Source of the DNA: Acidovorax sp.
GTDB lineage: Bacteria > Pseudomonadota > Gammaproteobacteria > Burkholderiales > Burkholderiaceae_C
Assembly (NCBI GenBank): GCA_030692685.1
Contig: JAUXZO010000014.1
Location: 1 to 52,059 of the forward strand
Reading direction: 5' to 3'
Length of the DNA stretch: 52,059 nt
Part shown: one piece after another, positions 8,077-16,565 of the stretch
Layout of the letters: each line of letters starts with the position of its first letter
Numbering within the stretch: position 1 is the first letter of the stretch
Translations under genes and position numbers: made by a program
Notes under the pieces: model-generated
What the model saw: only the letters and a program-made list of their open reading frames with translations
What the model was told of the DNA's origin: nothing
Database searches by the model: none

Positions 8077-8946
8077 TTACGGTGCTGGCAGCCAGTTTTT
8101 GAGGGGCTGGTCGGCCCAGGCCTTGGCCTCGTCACCCACAAAGATCCTGGGTCGTGAGGGGGCTAGCTTGCGCCGCTTTTCGACGGCCGCGATGGATTTT
8201 TGCGCTTCGCCCATCCAATCTGAGACGGACCGGTTTTCAGCTCCTGGCTGGTCAAACAAGGCCTCCGCAAAAGGCGTGTGGTTCCCGTTGTACTTGCAAT
8301 TGAACGTCGTCCGGCTCACATCCGTTGCGGTCAACACCACCCGGTTGGGCGCCTTCAACGGCTCCACGAACGCACCGCTGTAGCAGGCGGAAAGCACCAC
8401 CAGGGTGGGCACTCCGTTCAGCGGCGCAAGCGCATCGCTCAGAATTTTTGGGGTGATGGGCGGCAGGTGTTTGCCGCCCCCATGGATGTTCAGCAGGCCG
8501 GGATTGCTGTGGGTGGAGATCAGCAGCAGCACCCGGTCTTGTGGGCGTGCCACCTCGGCCGTCTTGGACATCACCAGCGCGAAATTCTCTGCTGTGGCTT
8601 GCGGCCAATCGGTGCTCTGGTCGCGCGCGGGGTTGGCCAGCTTGAGCACCAGTGCATTGGGATCGATCTCTTTGACCAGCTTTTCTGCCAGCACCACGTC
8701 GTTACGGAAGGCTTTGGACTGCGAGTGCATCGCAAACCCTGCAAAGATGATCCGTCCGGGCGGCTCTGGCGGCGACGGCGGTGGTGGCGCGGGCGCAGCA
8801 ACCGGGGCGGGGGCTGCTACGGGTGTCTGCCCTGGGAACATGGCACAGCCCGTGAGCGACAGGAGCAGTGCGAGGGCGCTGGCAGAGAGCAGCCGCCGAT
8901 GGAGAGGCGGCGTGAAGAGAGACGGAGGCATCAATGTCGGTGCCAT
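8077..8946 (-). CDS. Peptidase C13 / caspase-like lipoprotein
   Basis: 289 residues. The N-terminus is a lipoprotein signal ending in LLLSLTGC (Cys34 acylated), followed by a Pro/Ala-rich tether. The globular part has the caspase-fold signature of family C13 (legumain-like): a hydrophobic strand and histidine in VLLLISTHSNPG, and the nucleophile loop in TLVVLSACYSGAFVEPL. His-Cys would be the catalytic dyad. Later NCKYNGNHTPFAEAL resembles the substrate-binding region of bacterial C13 proteins. Such lipoproteins occur in Burkholderiales without a known role. It is a single gene facing ffh, with no partner. The ATG at 8931 (MPPSLF) is an alternative start. Confidence 0.75.
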   Translation of the reverse strand: MAPTLMPPSLFTPPLHRRLLSASALALLLSLTGCAMFPGQTPVAAPAPVAAPAPPPPSPPEPPGRIIFAGFAMHSQSKAFRNDVVLAEKLVKEIDPNALVLKLANPARDQSTDWPQATAENFALVMSKTAEVARPQDRVLLLISTHSNPGLLNIHGGGKHLPPITPKILSDALAPLNGVPTLVVLSACYSGAFVEPLKAPNRVVLTATDVSRTTFNCKYNGNHTPFAEALFDQPGAENRSVSDWMGEAQKSIAAVEKRRKLAPSRPRIFVGDEAKAWADQPLKNWLPAP

Positions 8947-9062
8947 GCGTGGCTCAGAAGCGCAATGTCTGCGGCTGCCGGCAACGGGGCGGTTTGGAAA
9001 GGATGGGTATCGTAAGGGCTAACAAAAAGAGGGCGACTTTGGCTTGTGGGTCAATTTATTGA

Positions 9063-9118
9063 GCAAAATTGGCCTCTAGCGCTTGACTGTTAAGGGTTAA
9101 TAGCTATCAATAATGAAG
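9063..9118. repeat. Comamonadaceae-type intergenic repeat, copy R1
   Basis: Contains AAATTGGCCTCTAGCGCTTGA followed by AATAGCTATCA, matching copy R5 at 36.1 kb (AAATTGGCTTCTAGCGCTTGA) in the left half and diverging in the right. Lies between the C13 lipoprotein gene start and the opgH terminator. Confidence 0.65.
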
Positions 9119-9125
9119 TTGTTGT

Positions 9126-9151
9126 AAAAAAGCCGGTGCATGCACCGGCTT
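9126..9151 (-). terminator. Rho-independent terminator of opgGH
   Basis: A perfect 22-bp palindrome (AAGCCGGTGCA/TGCACCGGCTT, 9130-9151) is followed on the minus strand by a U-run (A-run at 9126-9130 on the plus strand). It starts 28 bases past the opgH stop. Confidence 0.88.
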
Positions 9152-9178
9152 GTTGTTTGTGTGACATCTTTCACATTG

Positions 9179-11254
9179 TCACAACACGGGAAGGGGCGCT
9201 GGCTGCGCCAGCCGACTGGCGTGCAGCCAGGCACGGCGCAGAACCGGTGGCGACCATGACTCCTCGGGAATCAGCAGCAGGCGCTGTGCCCGCATGGCCT
9301 TGCCCAATGCAATCTGGCTGGTGAATACGGCCAGCGGAATCGCCAATGCCAGGGGCAAGCCGACGGGCATGAGCCACAGCAGGGCGCTGCTGTCGATCAG
9401 CGCCACACCCACAGCCAGCAGGCCAATGACCAGGCTCATCGGTGCCAGCTGGCGCACTGCATGGCGCCATGGCACCGCATGGGCTTCGCGGGGAGGGGAC
9501 TTCCATTCCAGCTTCAGACCTGTGAGCGCGATAAGCACAAACAGCGAATGCGCCAACATGCGAATCGGGGCTTGCAGGATGGCCAGCACGCTTTCGAGCG
9601 CGGCGCTCTTGAGCAAACTGAAACCACCGCCGTATTGCTGCTGTTCGCGGCGCATGAACACTGCGGCCACACCCAGAATGCGTGGCAGGAAGAGCATGCA
9701 CAGCGTCCAGGCCCACAGGGCGAGCAACTCGGTGGGCAGGATGTGCCAGTCTGCCACCAGCTTGGCGCCCGTCAGCCACAGCGCGGTGCCGAGGGTGAGA
9801 AACGCCAGCCACAACGGAGCTGACAAGTAAGCCATCGCGCCGGTGACAAACATGGATCGGTGCACAGCGTGGATGCCAGGTTCGGCCATCAGGCGCGCGT
9901 TTTGCAGGTTGCCCTGGCACCAGCGGCGGTCGCGCTGCAATTCGGCCAGCAGGTCTGGCGGCTGCTGTTCATAGCTGCCAACCAGGTCGGACACCAGCCA
10001 CACGTGGTAGCCCGCGCGGCGCATAAGCGCTGCTTCGACAAAGTCATGCGACATGATTCCGCCTGCCAGGCCGCCCTTGCCTTTGATAGGCGCCAGCGCG
10101 CAGTGCTGCATGAAAGGCGCCATCCGAATGATGGCGTTGTGGCCCCAGTAGTGGGACTCACCCAACTGCCAGTACTGCATGCCCAACGTGAACAGGCGAC
10201 CGGTGACGCGCGAGGCAAACTGTTGCGCCCGGGCGTGCAGCGTGACATGGCCGATGGCCTGCGTAGCCGTTTGAATAATGCCAGCGCTGGGGTTGGCTTC
10301 CATCAACTTGGCCATGGAGACGATGCAGTCGCCGCTCATCACACTGTCGGCATCCAGCACCACCATGTAGCGGTAGTCCTTGCCCCAACGGCGGCAGAAG
10401 TCGGCCACATTGCCCGCCTTGCGGTGGGTGCGGCGGGTGCGCAGGCGGTAATACACCTGCACCTGGGGCTGCTGGCTGTGCTGCGCCAGAGCGCTGCGCA
10501 GTTCTTCCCAGGCCGCGCGCTCGGCGCGGGCAATGGCGGGGTCGTAGCTGTCGGACAACACGAACACGTCAAAAGTGGTGCCGTGGCCAGTGGCCGCTAC
10601 CGATTCGCATGTTGCGCGCAGCCCGGCAAACACCGTGGCCACGTCTTCATTGCAGATCGGCATGATGATGGCGGTGCGGGCGTCGGGTGCCAGGGTGTGT
10701 TCGGTCACGCTGCGCACCGACAGCGCATGTTTGTCCCCACGCAGCATCACCCAAAAGCCCATGAGGCCGGTCAGAAAACCGGTGACCACCCAGGCAGACA
10801 GCAGCGCAAACAATGCAATCTGTCCGTAGCCCAGCCAAGGGTTTTCATATTCAGGCTGAACACCCGCAAACAGCGTGCTGGCCAGTGCCGTGGTGAGCAC
10901 GGTCAACAACGCGAAGGTCCAGCGGCGTCGTTGTGCTGCGCCCTGCCAAGCCTGGTCCTGGGGGCTGATAGCCGATGGGGCGGCGCTGGCCTTTGCCTTG
11001 CGGCCGGTCAGGCGCAGAAGTACAGCGGTACTGACGCTGTTCCAGAACCCGCGCCAAGGCACGGGTGGCATGGAGCCACGATTCAGGGGTGGAGCAGTCA
11101 CAGCGCTGGGGTGTCGCTCCTCGCGCAAGGGGCTGCGCTGGCTGATGACGGGGCGGTGGTAAGTGGCACCGCGGCGTGCAACGACAGCAGGGGCTGCAAT
11201 GGCGTCTGCACGGTGGTCCTTGGGGCTTACTCGGGAAGAATGATGTGCGTCCAT
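9179..11254 (-). CDS. opgH: Glucan biosynthesis glucosyltransferase H
   Basis: Inner-membrane family-2 glycosyltransferase that polymerises and exports the beta-1,2-glucan backbone of osmoregulated periplasmic glucans. 691 residues, with a basic, Pro-rich cytosolic N-terminus (about 110), two membrane helices, a large GT2 domain with DADSVMSGD (nucleotide/metal-binding Asp) and the processivity motif QRDRRWCQGN, then several C-terminal membrane helices. It is shorter than E. coli OpgH (about 850), mainly at the termini. The first ATG overlaps opgG by 28 bp; no good Shine-Dalgarno is visible, so translation is probably coupled to opgG. Followed by a clear terminator. Confidence 0.93.
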   Translation of the reverse strand: MDAHHSSRVSPKDHRADAIAAPAVVARRGATYHRPVISQRSPLREERHPSAVTAPPLNRGSMPPVPWRGFWNSVSTAVLLRLTGRKAKASAAPSAISPQDQAWQGAAQRRRWTFALLTVLTTALASTLFAGVQPEYENPWLGYGQIALFALLSAWVVTGFLTGLMGFWVMLRGDKHALSVRSVTEHTLAPDARTAIIMPICNEDVATVFAGLRATCESVAATGHGTTFDVFVLSDSYDPAIARAERAAWEELRSALAQHSQQPQVQVYYRLRTRRTHRKAGNVADFCRRWGKDYRYMVVLDADSVMSGDCIVSMAKLMEANPSAGIIQTATQAIGHVTLHARAQQFASRVTGRLFTLGMQYWQLGESHYWGHNAIIRMAPFMQHCALAPIKGKGGLAGGIMSHDFVEAALMRRAGYHVWLVSDLVGSYEQQPPDLLAELQRDRRWCQGNLQNARLMAEPGIHAVHRSMFVTGAMAYLSAPLWLAFLTLGTALWLTGAKLVADWHILPTELLALWAWTLCMLFLPRILGVAAVFMRREQQQYGGGFSLLKSAALESVLAILQAPIRMLAHSLFVLIALTGLKLEWKSPPREAHAVPWRHAVRQLAPMSLVIGLLAVGVALIDSSALLWLMPVGLPLALAIPLAVFTSQIALGKAMRAQRLLLIPEESWSPPVLRRAWLHASRLAQPAPLPVL

Positions 11255-12795
11255 GTTTCACTCACAGCGTGGTTGTCGTGTTGAAGAAAAGCGCGCAGCT
11301 CGACGGGTTGGTCGGCTTTCAAGCGCTGTACGCGCACGGTCATGCGCCATTGGTCGGTTGCGGCGTTGCGATAAACCAGGTTCTCGAGAACCTTGCCGTT
11401 GGCATCACTGGTGACCACCGCTTTCACGGTGGCGTCAGGCGAAAGTGCCTTGAGTGCGGGGCCGTCAAAATCGACTACGTACTGCGTCTGTTGGCGCAGG
11501 GCCTCGGCGCTGAGCTTGGTGTACCCAATGCCGCGGCGCGACTGGGTGGCCCAGGCGCTGGGCGGGCGTTGTTGGGCGTCGCCCTGCCAGCTCAGTTCAT
11601 AGGCAAACTCCAGCGGTTCGCCAGGGGGCGGCATCTGGGCCGGAACCCAGTACGCAACGATGTTGTCGTGTGTTTCGTCGGGCGTGCTCAGTTGCACCAG
11701 TTCCACGCGCCCGGCACCCCAGTCGTGCAGTGGGCGAACCCAGGCACTAGGACGGCGCTCGTAGCGGGCTTCGACGTCTTCGTAGCTGGACCACTGGCGA
11801 TCCCGCTGCATCAGTCCAAACCCCTTGGGGTTTTTGGTGGTGAAGGAGGTCACCACCGGCTGCTTGGGGTTTTGCAGTGGACGCCACAGCCATTCGCCCT
11901 CGCCGGTGGCCACCATCAGACCGTCAGAGTCGTGCACTTCGGGCCGAAAGTCTTCCTTGCGGGGCTGGTTTTCACCAAAGAAAAACATGCTGGTCAGCGG
12001 CGCAATCCCCAGGGTGGCAATGGGCTTGCCCGCGGTGGCCCGCACAAACACTCTGCTGCGCACCGTGGTAGTGGTCTGGGGGCCGGGGGTGATGTCGAAC
12101 TGGTAAGCACCGGTCGCCCGGGGCGAATCCATCAGCGCATACACCGTCACCTTCGTGGACTGCGCCTGGGGCTTGACCAGCCAGAATTCGGTAAAACGCG
12201 GAAATTCCTCGCCCGAACCCCCGACGGTGTCGATGGCAAGACCGCGGGCAGACAGGCCATATTGCTGCCCCTTGCCCAGCGCGCGGAAGTAGCTGGCGCC
12301 CTGAAACACCACCAGCTCGTCCTTGTACTCGGGCGAATTCAGATGGTTGTGCAGGCGAAAACCTGCGAATCCGAGATCTCCCCAGTTCTGTGGCTTGACC
12401 TGGTTTTTGCCGTAGTCAAAATCTGCGCGGCTGTAGCTGATGTGGCGAGTGCTCTGGGGGGTCACTTCGTTGATCAACACGGGCTCCTTCTGGTACAGGC
12501 CGAGGTGAAAAAACATTGCCTCGAATGGCAATTTGTCTGCGCGCCACACGGCCCGGTCAGGGCGCCAGCGGATGTCGCGGACCTGGTCGTAGTTCAGCTT
12601 GTCAAGGTCAGCGGGGAGTTTGTCGCTAACAGCCCGATATGGCTGGTTCGCGCTTTCGCGGGCGAGGCGTGTGACGTTCTCAAAGTCAAACCCTTGCGCG
12701 GGGGCTGTGCCCGCCAGCAGCGAGGCAGCCAGCGCAATCGCCGACCCCGCCGTGCTACGGGCGGTGATAGAAAAAGAGGGAAAAACAGCGTACAT
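11227..12795 (-). CDS. opgG: Periplasmic glucan biosynthesis protein G
   Basis: Periplasmic protein needed for branching and synthesis of osmoregulated periplasmic glucans. 522 residues with a Sec signal peptide (basic/Ser start, hydrophobic ALAASLLAGTAPAQG, cleavage near residue 34). The mature part begins FDFENVTRLARESANQPY, typical of OpgG. The family core is recognisable in FHLGLYQKEPVLINEV, ALGKGQQYGLSARGLAIDT, SMFFFGENQ and RPLHDWGAGRVELVQLST. It is first in the opgG-opgH operon. OpgD is a paralogue, but the OpgH partner and Sec rather than Tat-type leader favour OpgG. Confidence 0.93.
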   Translation of the reverse strand: MYAVFPSFSITARSTAGSAIALAASLLAGTAPAQGFDFENVTRLARESANQPYRAVSDKLPADLDKLNYDQVRDIRWRPDRAVWRADKLPFEAMFFHLGLYQKEPVLINEVTPQSTRHISYSRADFDYGKNQVKPQNWGDLGFAGFRLHNHLNSPEYKDELVVFQGASYFRALGKGQQYGLSARGLAIDTVGGSGEEFPRFTEFWLVKPQAQSTKVTVYALMDSPRATGAYQFDITPGPQTTTTVRSRVFVRATAGKPIATLGIAPLTSMFFFGENQPRKEDFRPEVHDSDGLMVATGEGEWLWRPLQNPKQPVVTSFTTKNPKGFGLMQRDRQWSSYEDVEARYERRPSAWVRPLHDWGAGRVELVQLSTPDETHDNIVAYWVPAQMPPPGEPLEFAYELSWQGDAQQRPPSAWATQSRRGIGYTKLSAEALRQQTQYVVDFDGPALKALSPDATVKAVVTSDANGKVLENLVYRNAATDQWRMTVRVQRLKADQPVELRAFLQHDNHAVSETWTHIILPE

Positions 12796-12918
12796 GCCGA
12801 CATACAGGGCAAACCCTGTGCCAGCTTTGAAAAACTGTTTTAAATCAATAGCTTATGGCTGGTATGGCATGTAAGCGTTTGTACAAGGCGACTATCGACC
12901 CTTTAAACACCAATTTTT

Positions 12919-12934
12919 GTCGCTGATTGGCGAC
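12919..12934. promoter_or_regulatory. Short inverted repeat upstream of opgG
   Basis: GTCGC-TGATTG-GCGAC. A second copy with the same arms, GTCGC-TCATCT-GCGAC, lies 67 bp away at 12986-13001 in the last codons of glrR. The spacer at 12796-12977 otherwise holds no gene. They may be operator-like sites or weak hairpins; no U-tract, so not terminators. Confidence 0.3.
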
Positions 12935-12977
12935 GGCTCGGTCGTGGATGCGTGAAAAATCTATATAAATCAAAGAC

Positions 12978-14390
12978 TTATTCGTGTCGCTCATCTGCGA
13001 CGTCGTCGCCGTTAGCCCCATCGCTTTTGAAATTTCCGGGGGTAAGGGCGTGTTTCTGGAGCAGCCGATAAAACTCGGTGCGGTTGCGTTGGGCCAGGCG
13101 CGCGGCATCGGCCACGTTGCCATCGGTCATCTTGAGAAGACCTACCAAGTACTCACGCTCAAAACGCTGGCGCGCCTCGGTGAAGCTCAGCACCTGAGTC
13201 GAGGGGGTGCGCAGCGCGCGTTGCACCAGGGTCAGCGGCACCAAGGGAGTCGTCGATAAAGCGCACACCTGCTCCACCACGTTAAAAAGCTGGCGCACGT
13301 TGCCCGGCCATGCGGCCGTGGTCAGAGCCTTGAGTGCCTCGGGGGCAAACCCCGACAGGCGTTTGTCGTATTTGCGGGCCAGCTTGTCGAGAAAGTGGTT
13401 GGCCAGCAACGAGATGTCTTCGCGCCGTTCTCCCAGGGTCGGCAGCATCAGGGTGACTACGTTCAAGCGGTAGTACAGGTCTTCCCGGAACTGTGCGGTG
13501 GCCATCGCGGCTTCCAGGTCGCGGTGCGTGGCAGAGATGATGCGCACATTGATGGGAATGGACTGGCTGGAGCCTACCGGGCGCACCGCACGTTCCTGCA
13601 ATACACGCAGGAGCTTGACTTGAAGAGCGGGCGGCATGTCCCCAATTTCGTCGAGCAACAGGGTGCCGCCTTCGGCGGCCTGGAACAGGCCTTTGTGGTT
13701 GCTCACCGCATCGGTGAACGCACCTTTGACATGGCCGAACAATTCGGATTCCAGCAGAGCCTCGGGAATGGCGCCGCAGTTGACTGCCACGAATGGCTTG
13801 GCTGCGCGTGGGCTGGCCCGGTGGATGGCCTGAGCCAGCAGTTCTTTGCCCGAACCGCTATCACCGAGCAGAAGCACGCTGGCGTCCGATTGGGCCACCA
13901 TGTAAGCCTCGGCCAGCAGGTCGGTCATCAGGTTGGAGCGGCTGACGATTTCGGCACGCCAGGCCTCATTGGCGTGGGCGTGGGTGACCGCGGGTGCGCT
14001 GAGCGCCAGTGCCTGGGCGATCTTCTCCAGCAGCTCTTTGCCGTCGTAGGGTTTGGTCAGGTACGTGAAAACGCCGCGCGAAGTAGCCTCCACCGCGTCG
14101 GGAATCGTGCCGTGCGCCGTGAGCAAGATCACCGGCAGTGAGGGATGGCGGGCACGTACTTCGTCAAACAGCGCCAAGCCATCACGGCCAGGCAACCGAA
14201 CGTCGCTGAGAACCAGCTGGGGCCGCGCGATGTCCAGCTGTGCCAAGGCAGCCTCGGCGGATGTCACCGCCACCACGTCATGGCCAGCCCCATTGAGGCG
14301 CAGAGACAACAGCCGAAGCATGTCGGCGTCATCGTCCACGACCAGGATGCGGGCGCCGTGCGATGCGCGGGAGGGTGTTGGGGCCGCCAT
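12978..14390 (-). CDS. glrR: Sigma54-type response regulator GlrR (QseF-like)
   Basis: NtrC-family regulator. In enterobacteria GlrR with GlrK controls sigma54 transcription of the envelope-stress small RNA GlmY. 470 residues: receiver (D18-D20 pocket, D63 in [10 protein letters not shown] in [12 protein letters not shown]), AAA+ domain (Walker A GDSGSGKE, Walker [27 protein letters not shown]), and a C-terminal Fis HTH ([24 protein letters not shown]). The central and C-terminal sequences follow E. coli GlrR closely as I recall it. Odd point: the sigma54-contact loop reads GAFTDA (223-228) instead of GAFTGA. It is last of a run miaB-glrK-lipoprotein-glrR. Whether a glmY target exists in this organism is unknown. 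Confidence 0.85.
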   Translation of the reverse strand: MAAPTPSRASHGARILVVDDDADMLRLLSLRLNGAGHDVVAVTSAEAALAQLDIARPQLVLSDVRLPGRDGLALFDEVRARHPSLPVILLTAHGTIPDAVEATSRGVFTYLTKPYDGKELLEKIAQALALSAPAVTHAHANEAWRAEIVSRSNLMTDLLAEAYMVAQSDASVLLLGDSGSGKELLAQAIHRASPRAAKPFVAVNCGAIPEALLESELFGHVKGAFTDAVSNHKGLFQAAEGGTLLLDEIGDMPPALQVKLLRVLQERAVRPVGSSQSIPINVRIISATHRDLEAAMATAQFREDLYYRLNVVTLMLPTLGERREDISLLANHFLDKLARKYDKRLSGFAPEALKALTTAAWPGNVRQLFNVVEQVCALSTTPLVPLTLVQRALRTPSTQVLSFTEARQRFEREYLVGLLKMTDGNVADAARLAQRNRTEFYRLLQKHALTPGNFKSDGANGDDVADERHE

Positions 14391-14407
14391 GGTGGTTTTT
14401 TAGCGTG

Positions 14408-15094
14408 TTAGGGCACTGGCCGCGGAGTGTTGCCACCGTTGGCGGGGGCCGGGGTGGCGGGCGCTGGGGCGGGACGGGTGGTCAAACTGCGTTCAATGGC
14501 GCGCACGGCTTCCAGTCGCTCATTGAGCTGCTCGTTGCGCCGCTGAGCATCTCTCAGTTGCTGGTTTTGCCGATCCAGCTGATCTTCCAGCCGACGTTGT
14601 TGTAGCAAGCGGGATTCCATCAAGCGTGCCAGGGGGTGCAGTGCCTGCGCAGCCGGGCCATTGTTGCCCAGTACACGTTGCACCAGGCCCAATGCGCGTG
14701 CGGTATCCACCGGCTGCCGTGTTTGTGCCAGAGCGACTGCGAGCAGCAGCGGGGTTTCGACCGCGGATTCTTCCAGTTCGGTCAAGCGCGCGATTTCCTT
14801 GGACAAATCAGCCGATGACATGCGCAGTGTGCGGTCTGTCTGGGCGAGGACGAGCACGGCGGGATCGACAACCACGGGTTTTTTTTGTTTTTTGGTGGGC
14901 TCAGCCGCGTCGGGTTCTGGGGGGGCATGCGTCTCTACCACCTCAACGGCAGGGGGCTCAGGCGATGCAGTGGGCGCTGGCGCCGGGGTGCTGCAGCCCG
15001 CCAGCACACATGCGGCAGCCAGCGACGACACCCACACCGAGGCTTGCCTTAAATCCGATAGAGCCGAGCGAGTCAATAGATAGCTAGTCAACAT
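14408..15094 (-). CDS. QseG/YfhG-like outer-membrane lipoprotein
   Basis: 228 residues. Lipoprotein signal with lipobox near residue 34 (AAACVLAGC), then a Pro/Ala/Glu-rich and Lys-rich linker (PTKKQKKP). A helical domain (about 75-160) follows, then a strong predicted coiled coil (LLQQRRLEDQLDRQNQQL...RRNEQLNERLEAVRAIE) and a Pro/Ala tail. Its place between the kinase and regulator genes is that of QseG (YfhG), the lipoprotein that activates GlrK/QseE in enterobacteria. Sequence similarity is modest, so the call rests on architecture and synteny. It overlaps the end of glrK by 11 bp and lies 17 bp before glrR. Confidence 0.7.
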   Translation of the reverse strand: MLTSYLLTRSALSDLRQASVWVSSLAAACVLAGCSTPAPAPTASPEPPAVEVVETHAPPEPDAAEPTKKQKKPVVVDPAVLVLAQTDRTLRMSSADLSKEIARLTELEESAVETPLLLAVALAQTRQPVDTARALGLVQRVLGNNGPAAQALHPLARLMESRLLQQRRLEDQLDRQNQQLRDAQRRNEQLNERLEAVRAIERSLTTRPAPAPATPAPANGGNTPRPVP

Positions 15095-16544
15095 GCGGTA
15101 GTTCTATGCGAAAAAATGCGTGGACGCCATCGTCCACCAGCTGAACCCGGCCGCCGTGGGCCACGACGTACTCGTGGACGATAGACAGCCCGATGCCGGT
15201 ACCACGCACTGCATCAACGGGCTGGCGTACACCTCGGTAGAAGGGTTCGAATATGCGGTCTCTGTCAGTTCCTGCGACACCGGGGCCCTGGTCTGTAACG
15301 TCTATATGTACTTGACCGGGCTGGCGTGACAATATCAGTCGCACCGTGCCGCCCTTGGGTGAAAAACGGATGGCATTGGACAGCAGGTTGCTGATGGCCG
15401 AGCCGATTTTCTCTGCGTCGATGGGCAGGGTGATATCAGGCCCTTCCACCAGTACGCGCAGCCCTTTCGCCTGCCATTGCAGGCGCTGCCACTCCACCTG
15501 CGACTCCAGCAGGGCCAGCAAGGCGGTATCTTGTCGTTGCAACTGGCGCGCCTCGAAGGCCGCGGCGTTGAAGCGCAACAGCGCTTCGATCTCGCCCTGA
15601 AGAACCAGCGTGTTGTGGTGCAGGATCTGAGCCACTTCACGCTGACCGGCGTTGAGTTCACCCGTCACCCCGTCCTGCAACAGGGCTACGCCTTCGCGCA
15701 GCGCGGCCAGTGGCGTTTTGAGTTCATGGGACACATGGCGCAGAAACCGGGCTTTGTCGGAATCCAGTTCCAGCAACCGCAGTCGCAGCCATTCCAGTTG
15801 CTGCCCTACGCGGCGCATATCGTCGGGACCAGAAACGAGAATGGGCTGATCGAGCTGGTTTTCCCCTAGCGTGCGTATCGCACCTTCCAGTCGTTTGAAT
15901 GGGCGCGCGAGCCAGATGCCAAGGGCCAGCGCGAGTGCCAGGGCCAGAACAATCACCCCCACCACCTGGTGCGTCACGTTGCGACGGCTGTCTTCAACGC
16001 GATCCTGCAAGAGCTGGTTGCGTTGGGTATTGATGTCCTGCACGGACTGCACGATGACGGTGTGCAGAACGTCCAGCGCCACAAACTCTTCGGCGACCTG
16101 GCGCTCGTTCTCCAACGCTCGTTCGGGCGGCGCATCCAGCAGCACTTTGACGGTTTCCAGTCGCTCGCGCCACTGTGCAGCTTGCTCCTGCGGCAGGCCC
16201 CCGTTCTGCAGTTTGTCGAGAAGGGTTTGGGCTTCCCCGGTCATCTCGTTGAAGCTGCGCCGCAAGGGAGCATCGCGCAGCACCAGCGACTGACGGGCTG
16301 CTCGCTCCAGCGCCTGTCCGCGCTGGTTGAGGGCCTGTGCGGCCGCATTGAGCGAGGTTGCCTCGGTGGCACCGAGGCGACTTTGCACCATGAGTTGTTC
16401 CAGCGTGTACAGCGCCCGCAAAGAACTCACCCCCAGCAAGCCCGCAACCAGCAAAAAAGCCAGCAGCAGCATTTGCTGAAACGAGAGCCCGTGCAAGCGG
16501 CCTTCAGCCATGGGGCGCGCCAGAGGCGTGCTGTCTGCAGACAT
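15084..16544 (-). CDS. glrK: Sensor histidine kinase GlrK (QseE-like)
   Basis: Inner-membrane kinase partner of GlrR. 486 residues. First membrane helix at about 24-44 (LLLAFLLVAGLLGVSSL), a helical periplasmic sensor domain of about 140 residues, second helix at about 185-205 (VVGVIVLALALALALGIW), HAMP (ARPFKRLEGAIRTLGENQLDQPI), HisKA with His273 (RHVSHELKTPLAAL), N-box (ISNLLSNAIRFSP), and G-boxes (VTDQGPGV, GTGIGLSIVHEYVVAHGG). Begins 21 bp after the miaB stop, suggesting read-through from miaB. Confidence 0.87.
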   Translation of the reverse strand: MSADSTPLARPMAEGRLHGLSFQQMLLLAFLLVAGLLGVSSLRALYTLEQLMVQSRLGATEATSLNAAAQALNQRGQALERAARQSLVLRDAPLRRSFNEMTGEAQTLLDKLQNGGLPQEQAAQWRERLETVKVLLDAPPERALENERQVAEEFVALDVLHTVIVQSVQDINTQRNQLLQDRVEDSRRNVTHQVVGVIVLALALALALGIWLARPFKRLEGAIRTLGENQLDQPILVSGPDDMRRVGQQLEWLRLRLLELDSDKARFLRHVSHELKTPLAALREGVALLQDGVTGELNAGQREVAQILHHNTLVLQGEIEALLRFNAAAFEARQLQRQDTALLALLESQVEWQRLQWQAKGLRVLVEGPDITLPIDAEKIGSAISNLLSNAIRFSPKGGTVRLILSRQPGQVHIDVTDQGPGVAGTDRDRIFEPFYRGVRQPVDAVRGTGIGLSIVHEYVVAHGGRVQLVDDGVHAFFRIELPHVD

Positions 16545-16565
16545 CCCGGGTATGGCCAGAATGCG

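Noticed and set aside
12841..12900. Possible sixth intergenic repeat copy (ATCAATAGCTTATGG...TAAGCGTTTG)
   Set aside because: Only scattered similarity to the family; the CTAGCGC core is missing.
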